A DNA stretch of 64,000 nucleotides from Christensenellaceae bacterium (GCA_022510815.1 JAFLST010000007.1:1-64000), one strand, 5' to 3'. Numbered from the stretch's first letter, positions 15,561 to 24,279 are shown. Made by a program: numbers and translations. The notes: a model not told the origin generated them from the letters alone.

Positions 15561-16535
15561 TCAACCGCCGTGCCCGATTGTCGGAGCGGCGGCGGACACT
15601 GCCAGCTTCTCCGCCACGCGCAGCTTCGCGCTTCTCGCCCGAGGGTTGCGGGCGACCTCCTCCTCGGAGGGCTGCACCGCGCCATGGGCCAGCACCCTGA
15701 CCACAGGCTTCTTGCCGCAGGTGCATACGGGCGCCTTGGGCGGGCAGGTGCAGGGATTCTGCAGCCGCTGGAAGCACCGCTTGACGATCCTGTCCTCCAG
15801 CGAGTGAAAGGTGATTACCAGCATGCGCCCGCCGGGCTTGAGGCAATCGACAAGATCACAGACCGCCTGATCCAGCGGGTCGAGTTCGTCGTTCACCGCG
15901 ATACGGATCGCCTGAAAGGTGCGGCGCGCCGGATGACCGTCGTCCCTGCGGCGCACAGCCTTAGGGATGGCCGCGTCAATAGCGTGCACCAGATCAAAGG
16001 TTGTTTCCAGCGGCTTCTTGGCCCGGTGTTCGCAGATGATCGACGCGATCCGCGCAGCCCACTTCTCCTCGCCATACTCGCGGATGATCCGGCAGATTTC
16101 CTTCTCCGGCAGGGTGTTGAGCAGTTCAGCCGCCGTCATCCCCTGCGTCGGATCCATGCGCATGTCGAGCGGCGCGTCCTCATGATAGGAGAACCCCCGC
16201 TCCGCCCGGTCAAGCTGCGGCGAGGACACCCCCAGATCCAGCAGCGCGCCATCCAGCGCGGGAGCCTCCGCGGCCTCAAGCAGAGCCTTTGCGTCGTGGA
16301 AATTGCCGTGCAGCGCGTGAAAGCCGGGATACTGTCCCAGCCGCTCTGTTGCCGCCGCAATCGCCGACAAATCGCGGTCAATGCCATACAGCGCCGCCGT
16401 GCCGCCTGAAGCCGCCAGCATCGCGCCGCTGTGTCCGCCGCCGCCCAGCGTACCGTCGCAGTAGACGCCGTTTTCCTTCACGGCCATCCATTCCAGCACC
16501 TCCTGCAGCAGCACCGGCTCATGCACGAAGGTCAT
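15561..16535 (-). CDS. rsmH: 16S rRNA (cytosine1402-N4)-methyltransferase RsmH
   Basis: 324 residues. SAM-binding motif CDGTLGGGGHSGAML near residue 30, LLDLGVSSPQLD, RGFSY and a C-terminal ITFHSLEDRIVKR. In many Firmicutes rsmH (mraW) lies in the division/cell-wall cluster with mraZ and ftsL; here it is detached and paired with rsmI. It follows the GNAT gene by 9 bases. Confidence 0.94.
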   Translation of the reverse strand: MTFVHEPVLLQEVLEWMAVKENGVYCDGTLGGGGHSGAMLAASGGTAALYGIDRDLSAIAAATERLGQYPGFHALHGNFHDAKALLEAAEAPALDGALLDLGVSSPQLDRAERGFSYHEDAPLDMRMDPTQGMTAAELLNTLPEKEICRIIREYGEEKWAARIASIICEHRAKKPLETTFDLVHAIDAAIPKAVRRRDDGHPARRTFQAIRIAVNDELDPLDQAVCDLVDCLKPGGRMLVITFHSLEDRIVKRCFQRLQNPCTCPPKAPVCTCGKKPVVRVLAHGAVQPSEEEVARNPRARSAKLRVAEKLAVSAAAPTIGHGG

Positions 16536-16544
16536 CCGCTCACC

Positions 16545-17069
16545 TCATTTCAGCTTCTTTGACAGATACAGCACCAGATCGTCGTCGTTGACGCAGGGAG
16601 CATAGGGATCGCAGATCCTGTCCTGATACCAGACCCCGGTGCCGTCGGGGATGTATCCCCTCTTCACATACATGCGCTGAGCGCTGCCGTAGCCATTGTG
16701 CAGGCCTACGCCGAGGTAGACCGTGTCGGCGTATTTCCCGGCAATCCGCTCCGCCGTGTCCATCAGCCTGCCGCCGATTCCCCTGCGGCGATAGGGCTCC
16801 AGCACGCCAAAATCAACGATCTCCGGCAGGCCCTGCCCGCCAAAGGCGCCATCCTTCGCGTCAGGATAGACGTTGATATAGCCGACCGGCTGACCGTCCG
16901 CCTCCGCCACCAGCGCGATGGCCCGGCCCTCCTCCTGATCCTTCAGGCGCATCCTGAATTTCGCGATGTCCGTATGCCAGCCCTGCGCGTGCTCGCCGTC
17001 GGTCAGAGGCTGCGCGTCGGCAGGCTCCATGCTGCGGATCATCATGGTTTCATCCTGATAGTAGATCAT
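16545..17069 (-). CDS. GNAT-family N-acetyltransferase
   Basis: 174 residues. The acetyl-CoA motif is PYRRRGIGGRLMDTAERIA and the C-terminal part has YGSAQRMYVKRGYIPDG, which is closest to GNATs of the phosphinothricin/aminoglycoside-like type. The substrate is unknown. Its start overlaps the stop of the upstream VOC-GNAT gene as ATGA, so the two are translationally coupled. Confidence 0.88.
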   Translation of the reverse strand: MIYYQDETMMIRSMEPADAQPLTDGEHAQGWHTDIAKFRMRLKDQEEGRAIALVAEADGQPVGYINVYPDAKDGAFGGQGLPEIVDFGVLEPYRRRGIGGRLMDTAERIAGKYADTVYLGVGLHNGYGSAQRMYVKRGYIPDGTGVWYQDRICDPYAPCVNDDDLVLYLSKKLK

Positions 17070-17824
17070 GACAGCTCCTTGACGAAAAACAGTTCGGTCG
17101 TCTCGCCCGGCAGGAGCAGCGCCCCTGCGTCGCGCCAGCCAAGCTTCCGGTAGAAATGCTGCGCGGATTCATCGGCCTGCGTGGACGTCATAACGAGTTC
17201 ATGGCCCTGCGCTGCCATGTCCGCCTCCCAGCGGCGCACCATGACCCGACCCAGACCCTGCCCGCGGTGTCCGTCCAGCAGGTACAGCATGTTCATGAAG
17301 GGCGTGTTGTCCCAGAAGAGATTCCAGCGCAGCCAGCCCACGCGCCCGCCGTCCCGCTCCGCGATCAGTACGCGCCCCTGCCGGATGCTCTCGGACAGGG
17401 TATCGCGGGAGACATGATGATCGTGCGCCGCCAGCCAGTCAAGGTCGGTCATCGACGCTGGCCGCACGCCTTCCTCCGCATGCTTCGGGAAGCTGCGCAG
17501 ATAGACCGCGTTGCCGTCAGGGTCTCGGAAAACCACGTTCACCGCGCCCCAGGGCCGGGCCGTCGGCGGCTCGATGATCTCCACGCCCATGGCCTTGAGC
17601 CGCTCATGCTCGGCGTACACGTCCTCCACCGTGAAAGCCAGACACATCCGCTGACCGTCGCCCTTCGGCTGACCGTCGTCGTAGACTGTCAGCATGGTTT
17701 CCTCGGCAATGATGGTCTGATGCACCGGGTCGTCACTGCCATTATCCACGCCCAGCAGCGCCTTATAGAACGCCGCCAGCCGCGGCACATCGTCGGTCAG
17801 AATGGAGACTGTTCCAAGATACAT
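17066..17824 (-). CDS. VOC (glyoxalase-like) domain fused to a GNAT acetyltransferase
   Basis: 252 residues from ATG 17824 (MYLGTVSIL; AAAGGAG upstream); the in-frame ATG at 17842 is less likely. Residues about 3-115 form a VOC domain (DDVPRLAAFYKALLG, PWGAVNVVFRDPDGNAVYL). Residues about 120-252 form a GNAT domain (GHRGQGLGRVMVRRW, ESAQHFYRKLGWRD). VOC proteins often bind or modify small toxic molecules, and GNATs acetylate amines, so a detoxification or resistance role is possible but unproven. Neighbouring genes are also GNATs. Confidence 0.85.
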   Translation of the reverse strand: MYLGTVSILTDDVPRLAAFYKALLGVDNGSDDPVHQTIIAEETMLTVYDDGQPKGDGQRMCLAFTVEDVYAEHERLKAMGVEIIEPPTARPWGAVNVVFRDPDGNAVYLRSFPKHAEEGVRPASMTDLDWLAAHDHHVSRDTLSESIRQGRVLIAERDGGRVGWLRWNLFWDNTPFMNMLYLLDGHRGQGLGRVMVRRWEADMAAQGHELVMTSTQADESAQHFYRKLGWRDAGALLLPGETTELFFVKELS

Positions 17825-17838
17825 CGCGGTCACTCCTT

Positions 17839-18243
17839 TCACTGATTCAGCCGCAGGAGCGCCCTGCAGCCCGCTTCCTCGGCTGGCATGAAGCCCAGAG
17901 ACCGGTAAAAAGCCAGCGTCTCCGGCGCGTTGTCCGTCAGAAGCTGCGTCTGCCGGACATGGGGATACACAGCCAGCGCCTCCCGCATCAGCATGGTGCC
18001 GATGCCCCTGCGCTGCCGCTCCGGCACGACCAGCACATCCTGAATGAACAGGATTGTCTCACCGTCGCCCACCGCCCGGAGCGCGCCGACGAGGATTTTT
18101 TCCACCCAAGCGGACAGCGTCAGAAGCGAGCCTTGCCATGCGCGACAGAGCCTGTCCGGGTCATCGGTATAAGCCGTCCAGCCCACGCTGCCATACAGGC
18201 GCAGCAGATCAGCCAAGTCCGGGACATGCCTGCGAATCTCCAT
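17839..18243 (-). CDS. GNAT-family N-acetyltransferase
   Basis: 134 residues from ATG 18243, which follows AAAGGAGCCTCC. Motifs: an N-terminal LLRLYGSVGWTAY (shared with small GNATs of Bacillota), VVPERQRRGIGTMLM and APETLAFYRSLGFMP. The longer frame from 18468 covers sequence of the upstream gene and is not used. The substrate is unknown. It is the third acetyltransferase domain in a row. Confidence 0.87.
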   Translation of the reverse strand: MEIRRHVPDLADLLRLYGSVGWTAYTDDPDRLCRAWQGSLLTLSAWVEKILVGALRAVGDGETILFIQDVLVVPERQRRGIGTMLMREALAVYPHVRQTQLLTDNAPETLAFYRSLGFMPAEEAGCRALLRLNQ

Positions 18244-18254
18244 GGAGGCTCCTT

Positions 18255-18689
18255 TCAGCGTACAAAATTGATGAACGATGAAAGAACGTGACCTGCCGCA
18301 AACACCGCTGCAGGGATCAATGCGATGCGGTTCTTTCGCCCCGCCAGAAACACCAGAATCGCCGCGCACGGCAGCACTGCCAAGCCAAGCAGCACCAACA
18401 CATGGTTCACGCCCAAGCCATAGAGCGCCCACATAAGCAGGTAAGCGGCGACAAGCGCCAGCGGCCACAGCGGCTTGAAGGGCAACCGTTCACAGCGGCG
18501 AAGGCAGATCATTCCGGTCACCGTCAGGATTTGGCTGATGGAGACAGCCACGTCCAGACGCGGCGTGACGGACGGCTGCATAAGCAGGTCATTCTCCCCG
18601 GCCACGAGCATCCAGACAATGTTTGGCAGCATGATCAGCGCGAACAGCGCAACGCCCCATGGCTCAAAGCCAAAACGATAGCGCTTCAT
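18255..18689 (-). CDS. Small integral membrane protein, unknown function
   Basis: 144 residues with four or five hydrophobic segments (about 9-31, 46-62, 75-90, 95-113 and 120-140). No family recognised. ATG 18689 overlaps the folC stop as ATGA; an alternative ATG at 18695 adds two residues. Probably co-transcribed with folC upstream and the GNAT gene 11 bases downstream. Confidence 0.7.
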   Translation of the reverse strand: MKRYRFGFEPWGVALFALIMLPNIVWMLVAGENDLLMQPSVTPRLDVAVSISQILTVTGMICLRRCERLPFKPLWPLALVAAYLLMWALYGLGVNHVLVLLGLAVLPCAAILVFLAGRKNRIALIPAAVFAAGHVLSSFINFVR

Positions 18690-19969
18690 TTCCATCCGAG
18701 CCCCAGCAGCGTCCGCAGCTCGCCCGCGAAGTACAGCGACCCCGCCGCGACGATCACGCCGTCCTCTCCGGCCAGCTGCCGGGCCATCGAAAGCCCCTCT
18801 GCCAGCGTATCAGAGGCCCGCGCATGAGCCTCCTGAGCCGCCAGGGCCCCGGCATATTCCTCCGCAGGCAGCGCCCGCGGGCTGTCCGGCGTCACCGTGA
18901 CGATGTCGTTCGACAGGCTTCTGAAAGCGCGCAGCATCTCCGGCTGCAGCTTGTCCCGCAGCACCCCCGTCAGCAGCACGCGCCGCCTGCCGCTCAGATG
19001 CTTTGATACAAACGCCGCCAGCGCCGACACGCCCTGAATATTGTGTGCGCCGTCAATGAGGACGTTGCCGCACCACTCCAACCGCGCTGGCCAGACGGTG
19101 TCCGCGAGGCCCTCTCGCACGGCGGCGTCAGGCAGGTTCCAGCCCTGTCGGCGCAGTTCCTCCACCATGCCCAGCACAGTCAGCGCATTGGTGAGCTGAT
19201 GCTCGCCGGGCAGGGAGAGCCGCATATCCTGCCAAGTCTGCTCCAGACGGAAGGTCGCTACGGAGCCGCGCTCGTCGGCGCTGACAGGGATGACCATATT
19301 CCAATTGAGCTGCCGCAGCGGGGCGTGCTTCTCCTTGGCTGTTCGGGCAAAGACCGCCGCCACCTCCGGCTCCGCGGGATGGCATACCACCGGCACGCCC
19401 GGCTTGATGATGCCCGCCTTCTCCCCGGCAATGGCCGCGAGGGTATCGCCCAGATAAGCCGTGTGATCCAGCCCGATGGCCGCGATGCCGCAGAGGATCG
19501 GGCTGACCACATTGGTCGGGTCGAGCCTGCCGCCCATGCCTACCTCAACGATAGCCGCGTCGACCTGCTCGCCCTCGAACACCGCCAGCGCCAGCGCCGT
19601 GCCCATCTCGAAGGGCGTGACAAAGGCGTCCCGCCTCTCCAGCTCCCGTGCGGCCCTGACGAGCGGATTGCCGTATTTCTCAATGAGCGCGTCAGACATG
19701 GGCACGCCGTCCAGACGGATGCGCTCGGGGTATGCCTGCAAAAAGGGCGAGGTATACAGCCCCGTCCTGTATCCCGCGTGACGCAGGATGGATTCCAGCA
19801 TGGCGCAGGTGCTGCCCTTGCCGTTGGTACCGGCCACATGAATGACCGGTACTCGGCGAATGGGACAGAGTGCGTCCAGCAGATCAAGCGTGTTGCGGAA
19901 GCCGTTCTTGCTGCCCGTGGCATAGGAGCCATGGATCGCTTCGATGACTTCCCGCGCGTTCATGCTCAC
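18686..19969 (-). CDS. folC: Folylpolyglutamate synthase / dihydrofolate synthase
   Basis: 427 residues. The Mur-ligase-type P-loop HVAGTNGKGSTCAML is near residue 45, followed by YTSPFL, EVGMGGRLDPTN and the C-terminal IDGAHNIQG. FolC adds glutamate to (dihydro)folate, which retains folates in the cell. The start overlaps the valS stop as ATGA. valS-folC adjacency is common in Firmicutes. Confidence 0.93.
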   Translation of the reverse strand: MSMNAREVIEAIHGSYATGSKNGFRNTLDLLDALCPIRRVPVIHVAGTNGKGSTCAMLESILRHAGYRTGLYTSPFLQAYPERIRLDGVPMSDALIEKYGNPLVRAARELERRDAFVTPFEMGTALALAVFEGEQVDAAIVEVGMGGRLDPTNVVSPILCGIAAIGLDHTAYLGDTLAAIAGEKAGIIKPGVPVVCHPAEPEVAAVFARTAKEKHAPLRQLNWNMVIPVSADERGSVATFRLEQTWQDMRLSLPGEHQLTNALTVLGMVEELRRQGWNLPDAAVREGLADTVWPARLEWCGNVLIDGAHNIQGVSALAAFVSKHLSGRRRVLLTGVLRDKLQPEMLRAFRSLSNDIVTVTPDSPRALPAEEYAGALAAQEAHARASDTLAEGLSMARQLAGEDGVIVAAGSLYFAGELRTLLGLGWK

Positions 19970-22611
19970 ATGGACTCCTTCAATTCAGCGATGCGGGTCG
20001 CGGTGGCCTCGGCCTTCTGGCGGTTGGCGGCGAGCTTCTGCTTCTCCTGCTCCACCAGCGCGGCAGGCGCCTTCGACACGAAGCCCTGATTATTCAGCTT
20101 GCCTTCGGCGCGGGCCACCTCGTTGTTAAGGTTCGCCAGCTCCTTCTCGAGGCGGGCGATTTCCTTGGCGAAGTCCACCAGATCGCCCAGCGGGATATAC
20201 AGCGTGCCGGGCTGCGTCACAGCGGACACGGTCTTTTCGGCAATCTCGTCGCTTGAGGTAATGATCGCGGTCTCCGAAGCGCCGGCAAGGCGACGGAAGT
20301 ACACGTCAGCGCCAGCCAGCGCGTCGTTCCAGCCCTCGGCAGGCAGCAGCATCAGGCGCGTGCGCTTGCTGGGAGCCACGTTCATCTCGGCGCGCAGGTT
20401 GCGGATGGTACGGATCACTTCCATGATGCCGTTCATCTGCGCTTCCTCCGCCGGGAAGTCATATTCCGGCTTGATCTCCGGCCAGCGCTTCAGCATCAGG
20501 AAGCCCTCGCTGCCCGGCAGATACTTATACACCTGCTCGGTCAGGAACGGCATGAAGGGATGCAGCAGCTTGAGCAGACCCTCCAGCACATAGAGCAGCA
20601 CGCCCTGCACAGCGGTCTTGGCGGCCTCGTCATCGCCGTTCAGACGGGACTTGGCCAGCTCGATATACCAGTCGCAGAACTCCGACCACGCGAAGTCATA
20701 GATGCGGTTCGCCGCCAGACCGAACTCGCCTTCCTCCATGTTCTGGGAGATGGTGCGTGCCGCGTCTTGGAAGTGGGTCAGAATCCACTGGTCGGCGAGG
20801 GTCAGCCGATCGGGCTGAATGTCATGGCGCTCGGTCACGTTCATCAGCACAAAGCGGCTGGCGTTCCACACCTTGTTGGCGAAGTTGCGGGCAGATTCGA
20901 CCTTCTCGCGGGAGTAGCGGGTGTCATTGCCGGGGGACACGCCCATCACCAGCGAGAACCGCAGCGCGTCCGCGCCGTACTCGTCGATGACCTCCAGCGG
21001 GTCCACGCCGTTGCCGAGGGACTTGGACATCTTGCGGCCCAGCTCGTCGCGCACGAGGCCGTGAATCAGCACCGTGTCGAAGGGCGTCTCGCCCATGTTC
21101 TCGATGCCGGAGAAGATCATCCGCGCCACCCAGAAGAAGATAATGTCATAACCTGTCACCAGCATGCTGGTGGGATAGAAGTACTTGAGGTCCTCGGTCT
21201 GATCGGGCCAGCCGAGGGTCGAGAAGGGCCACAGCGCCGAGGAGAACCATGTATCCAGCACGTCCTCATCCTGCCGCAGATGCTTGCCGCCGCACTTCGG
21301 GCACACGGTCAGGTCTTCGCGGGACACGGACATCTCGCCGCAGTCGTCGCAGTACCACGCGGGAATCCGATGGCCCCACCAGAGCTGGCGGCTGATGCAC
21401 CAGTCACGGATGTTCTCCATCCAGTTGTAATAGGTCTTGCTGAACCGCTCCGGCACGAACTGCGTCTTGCCCTCACGCACCGCGGCAATAGCAGGCTCGG
21501 CAAGGGGCTTCATCTTCACGAACCACTGCTCCGACAGGCGCGGCTCCACCACGGTCTTGCCATGGCGGTAGCAGAAGCCCACGTTGTGGGTGTAGTCCTC
21601 AATCTTGACCATGCAGCCGAGCTTCTCCAGCTCCTCCACCACGGCCTTGCGGCACTCCATGGGATCCATGCCGGCGAACTTCCCGGCATTCTCGTTCATG
21701 GTGCCGTCATCGTTGGTCACGCAGAGGATTTCCAGATTGTGCCGCTGGGCCACCTCGAAGTCGTTCGGGTCATGGGCGGGAGTCATCTTCACCGCGCCGG
21801 TGCCGAAGTCCATCTCCACATAGTCGTCGGCCACCACGGGAATCTCCTTGCCCACGATGGGCAGGATCACCTTCTTGCCCACAAGGTCAGTGTAGCGCTC
21901 ATCGTTCGGGTTCACAGCCACGCCGGTGTCGCCCAGCATGGTCTCGGGACGGGTCGTCGCCACGATCACGCCCTCGGAGCCGTCCGCGCCGGGATAGCGG
22001 ATATGCCACAGGTGGCTGGCCTGTTCCTTGTACTCCACCTCCGCGTCGGACAGGGCGGACTGGCAGGCAGGGCACCAGTTGATCATGCGGTTGCCGCGGT
22101 AGATGAGGCCCTTCTCGTACAGCCGCACGAACACCTCGCGCACGGCCCGGGAGCAGCCCTCGTCCATCGTAAAGCGCTCGCGGCTCCAGTCGCAGGACGC
22201 GCCCATGCGCCTCTGCTGGCGGTTGATGCGTCCGCCGTACTCTTCCTTCCACTTCCACGCGCGCTCAAGGAAGCCCTCGCGGCCAAGACTCTCCTTGGTC
22301 AGGCCTTCCTTGCGCATCGCGTCGACAATCTTGACCTCCGTCGCGATGGCGGCATGATCGGTGCCGGGCAGCCACAGCGTCGGATCTCCCTTCATGCGGT
22401 GATAGCGGATCGCCGCGTCCTGCAGCGTGCAGTCCATGGCGTGGCCCATGTGGAGCTGACCGGTGATGTTGGGCGGCGGCATCACGATGGTGAAGGGCTT
22501 CTTGCCCTCCTCCCGGTGCGCAATAAACGCGCCGCCTTCTTCCCATTCCTGATAGATATCATTTTCAATGGCCTGCGGGTTAAATGTCTTTTCCATGTTC
22601 TGAGCGTCCAT
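19966..22611 (-). CDS. valS: Valyl-tRNA synthetase
   Basis: 881 residues, normal for ValS. Class I signature PPNITGQLHMGHA near residue 48 and KMSKSLGNGVDP near residue 525. The CP1 editing region lies between them and a zinc-type CDDCGE/CPKCGG pair near residue 415-435. The C-terminal 70 residues form the coiled coil (FAKEIARLEKELANLNNE). It charges tRNA(Val). The start follows GAAGGAGG. A valine-type T-box lies about 600 bases upstream with a small membrane-protein gene in between. Confidence 0.95.
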   Translation of the reverse strand: MDAQNMEKTFNPQAIENDIYQEWEEGGAFIAHREEGKKPFTIVMPPPNITGQLHMGHAMDCTLQDAAIRYHRMKGDPTLWLPGTDHAAIATEVKIVDAMRKEGLTKESLGREGFLERAWKWKEEYGGRINRQQRRMGASCDWSRERFTMDEGCSRAVREVFVRLYEKGLIYRGNRMINWCPACQSALSDAEVEYKEQASHLWHIRYPGADGSEGVIVATTRPETMLGDTGVAVNPNDERYTDLVGKKVILPIVGKEIPVVADDYVEMDFGTGAVKMTPAHDPNDFEVAQRHNLEILCVTNDDGTMNENAGKFAGMDPMECRKAVVEELEKLGCMVKIEDYTHNVGFCYRHGKTVVEPRLSEQWFVKMKPLAEPAIAAVREGKTQFVPERFSKTYYNWMENIRDWCISRQLWWGHRIPAWYCDDCGEMSVSREDLTVCPKCGGKHLRQDEDVLDTWFSSALWPFSTLGWPDQTEDLKYFYPTSMLVTGYDIIFFWVARMIFSGIENMGETPFDTVLIHGLVRDELGRKMSKSLGNGVDPLEVIDEYGADALRFSLVMGVSPGNDTRYSREKVESARNFANKVWNASRFVLMNVTERHDIQPDRLTLADQWILTHFQDAARTISQNMEEGEFGLAANRIYDFAWSEFCDWYIELAKSRLNGDDEAAKTAVQGVLLYVLEGLLKLLHPFMPFLTEQVYKYLPGSEGFLMLKRWPEIKPEYDFPAEEAQMNGIMEVIRTIRNLRAEMNVAPSKRTRLMLLPAEGWNDALAGADVYFRRLAGASETAIITSSDEIAEKTVSAVTQPGTLYIPLGDLVDFAKEIARLEKELANLNNEVARAEGKLNNQGFVSKAPAALVEQEKQKLAANRQKAEATATRIAELKESM

Positions 22612-22632
22612 GATTTATCCTCCTTCATGTTA

Positions 22633-22720
22633 CAGGGGCTCCGCCCCTGCACCCCGGCAAGGGCTCTGCCCTTGCATCCCGCGAAGGGCTTTCAGCCCTT
22701 TCGAAACCCTTCTCGCGATT
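22633..22720. repeat. Intergenic multi-hairpin repeat before valS
   Basis: Three adjacent hairpins of the same style: GGGGCtccGCCCC, AAGGGCtctGCCCTT and GAAGGGCtttcaGCCCTTTC. This style occurs as an interspersed repeat in GC-rich Clostridia. It sits between the small membrane-protein gene and valS and may reduce read-through or protect mRNA ends. Confidence 0.6.
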
Positions 22721-22756
22721 GAACTCATTACCTTCGGTCATGCGTTTCGCGCGTGC

Positions 22757-22954
22757 TTAAGAAAAGATCAGCAGCGCGCCGAGAACGGCGATGACGCAGC
22801 CGATGGCTTTACAGATCAGGTTGGCTTTTTCGTTCTGAGACAGCGCGACAAGCCGAATGATCCATCGGGAACCATACACCATGACCGCGCCTATGACGAT
22901 CAGCAGCACGCCCGGGTTCATCAGCCGGGACAAGACTTGCTGGCCATAGTTCAT
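22757..22954 (-). CDS. Small membrane protein between the T-box and valS
   Basis: 65 residues from ATG 22954, preceded by GAAGGAGGTGACCC. Two hydrophobic segments (about 16-38 and 46-64) suggest a two-pass membrane protein. No known family. It lies downstream of the valine-type T-box and upstream of valS, so the T-box should control it too. The strong ribosome site argues that it is a real gene. Confidence 0.65.
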   Translation of the reverse strand: MNYGQQVLSRLMNPGVLLIVIGAVMVYGSRWIIRLVALSQNEKANLICKAIGCVIAVLGALLIFS

Positions 22955-22991
22955 GCGGGTCACCTCCTTCGTCGGACTCTGCTTCAGCAGG

Positions 22992-23062
22992 GACGCTGTC
23001 TCTGCCCTCCTGCCAGAGGGCAATGCGCTCTCTGGACTCCCTTTCCGCGCCTTGCTTGGGCG
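22992..23062. repeat. Second interspersed hairpin repeat
   Basis: On the minus strand the element reads GGGAGTCCAGAGAGCGCATT, then a CCCTCTGG arm pairing with CCAGAGAG, and further GGGCAGAG/GTCCC parts. The layout resembles the repeat at 22633-22720. The sequence 22955-23181 holds no gene that I can support. Confidence 0.45.
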
Positions 23063-23181
23063 CTGCAGCCCAGCAATTCTCTCGTGAAGATTGCCCTATC
23101 AGTATCATGCGGCGCTTGTGCAGCCTCTCGCGGTTGATTGCCGCTTTTCGGGTGGGTGCGTGAAGGGCTTTGGGGTTCCCC

Positions 23182-23223
23182 AAAACGCAAAGCAGCCCTC
23201 ATCCCGAAGGACGGAGCTGCTTT
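23182..23223 (-). terminator. Terminator of the valS T-box
   Basis: Minus strand: GCAGC-type stem with a CTTCGG apex, pairing to GGCTGC and ending in TTTGCGTTTT. It overlaps the 3' part of the antiterminator region. Confidence 0.75.
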
Positions 23224-23440
23224 CCGTGGTACCACCTTGCTTCGCGAACAGAATTCGCCTCAAGCGCGCTGTAACGGGCGCGAACCGCACCAAGCTGAAG
23301 GCATGCCGAAACAAGCCAGTTCACCCGGCGCTCTGTGAAGCGACCTTCCCCGGCGCATCAGGAGCGGTCTCTCAGCCGATGAACCGCACTCTCTGACCTT
23401 CCGCCAACCGGGTACTCCTCTCCATTCGCGAGGGGGTATT
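23182..23440 (-). promoter_or_regulatory. T-box leader, probably valine-specific, upstream of valS
   Basis: The T-box motif AAGGTGGTACCACGG is at 23224-23238. Its TGGT bulge would pair with a tRNA ending ACCA; A is the usual discriminator of tRNA(Val). Stem I follows AGTA near 23410 and has the apical GCGGT/ACCGC helix. The 3' side of the specifier loop reads GAAGGTCG, allowing GTC (Val) at 23342-23344. GGT (Gly) is possible by position, but tRNA(Gly) normally has U as discriminator. Stem I begins directly after the rpmF stop, so transcription must come from within or upstream of rpmF. Confidence 0.85.
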
Positions 23441-23443
23441 CAC

Positions 23444-23635
23444 TTACGCGTTCTTTTCCTCGTTCTTGACGATAACCTGAACGCCATTGTAGTAGCCGCA
23501 GTGCTTGCACACGCGATGCGCCAGCTTCATCTCGTGGCACTGGGGGCACTCGACGATGCCGGGCAGCGTGAGCTTCCAGTTCGCGCGGCGGCTGTGCTTA
23601 CGAGCCTTGGAGATTTTTCCCTTCGGAAGAGCCAT
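23444..23635 (-). CDS. rpmF: 50S ribosomal protein L32
   Basis: 63 residues. The basic N-terminus MALPKGKISKARKHSRRANW and two CxxC pairs (CPQC, CKHC) forming a zinc ribbon are typical of L32. It follows the yceD gene, as in most bacteria, and its stop lies only a few bases before the T-box of valS. Confidence 0.96.
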   Translation of the reverse strand: MALPKGKISKARKHSRRANWKLTLPGIVECPQCHEMKLAHRVCKHCGYYNGVQVIVKNEEKNA

Positions 23636-23681
23636 GATTCACACCTCACAATTCGTCGATGGGGCAGCCTCCTGCCGACCA

Positions 23682-24191
23682 TTAGTTTTGTTCTTCTTTC
23701 TCAGCCAGCAACTGCTGCAATGCCGCAAAAGGATGCTGACCGGGCAGCTCCTTCTGGCTTGAGCGCGTGTAGACGTCCTTGCCCGCGAATTTCCCGAGTC
23801 CGGGGCAGTCCTCCCTGCACAGGAAGCGCATCGGGAGTTCCAGCATCGCGGTGAACATCGCCAGCCTTTCCAGCTCGACCGCGCTGCCCTCGTAGGCAAA
23901 GCGATCATCGCTCTCCGGTTCGCCGTCGTGGTAGAAGGTTTCCCGGAACTCAGCCTCAATGTCCGCCTGAGCGGGCGAGAGACAATTGGCGCATCGAGCG
24001 TGAGCGACCGTCGTCAGAACGCCGTCCAGCGTGACGCTGCCGTCCTCCGTGGCGGAATAAACGCCCTTGAGCAGCGCCGTGTCAAAGATGACCGTCTCGC
24101 CGCTGACTTCCTGCGCAGCAATGGCCTGCTCCGCTTCAAAGGGGAATTCCTGTCCGGGATTTCGCAGTGCATGGGTGACGTCCAGCTTCAT
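23682..24191 (-). CDS. yceD: YceD/DUF177 family protein
   Basis: 169 residues. It has the family layout: N-terminal KLDVTHALRNPGQEFPF, a central ARCANCLSPAQADIEAEF Cys motif and a C-terminal DCPGLGKFAGKDV. YceD is linked to 23S rRNA accumulation and ribosome assembly and is normally encoded directly before rpmF, as here. It is the first gene after a perfect consensus promoter. Confidence 0.92.
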   Translation of the reverse strand: MKLDVTHALRNPGQEFPFEAEQAIAAQEVSGETVIFDTALLKGVYSATEDGSVTLDGVLTTVAHARCANCLSPAQADIEAEFRETFYHDGEPESDDRFAYEGSAVELERLAMFTAMLELPMRFLCREDCPGLGKFAGKDVYTRSSQKELPGQHPFAALQQLLAEKEEQN

Positions 24192-24219
24192 GTCCTCACC
24201 TCAAATCAGACCAGAGTTT

Positions 24220-24248
24220 ATTATAAGATTTTTCCCGGCTTTTGTCAA
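24220..24248 (-). promoter_or_regulatory. Consensus promoter of yceD-rpmF (and likely valS)
   Basis: Minus strand: TTGACA, 17 bases, TATAAT, both boxes perfect. It lies 28 bases before the yceD start. Confidence 0.9.
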
Positions 24249-24279
24249 CGGGTATTTCAAGCATTTTCCGAAAAAGCCG

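Noticed and set aside
20560-22722. A 720-residue plus-strand frame opposite valS
   Set aside because: It is antisense to a secure valS gene, has a His/Ala/Gly-rich composition typical of shadow frames, and carries no domain.
23091-23396. Short plus-strand frames between valS and rpmF
   Set aside because: This stretch is explained on the minus strand by the T-box leader and a repeat.
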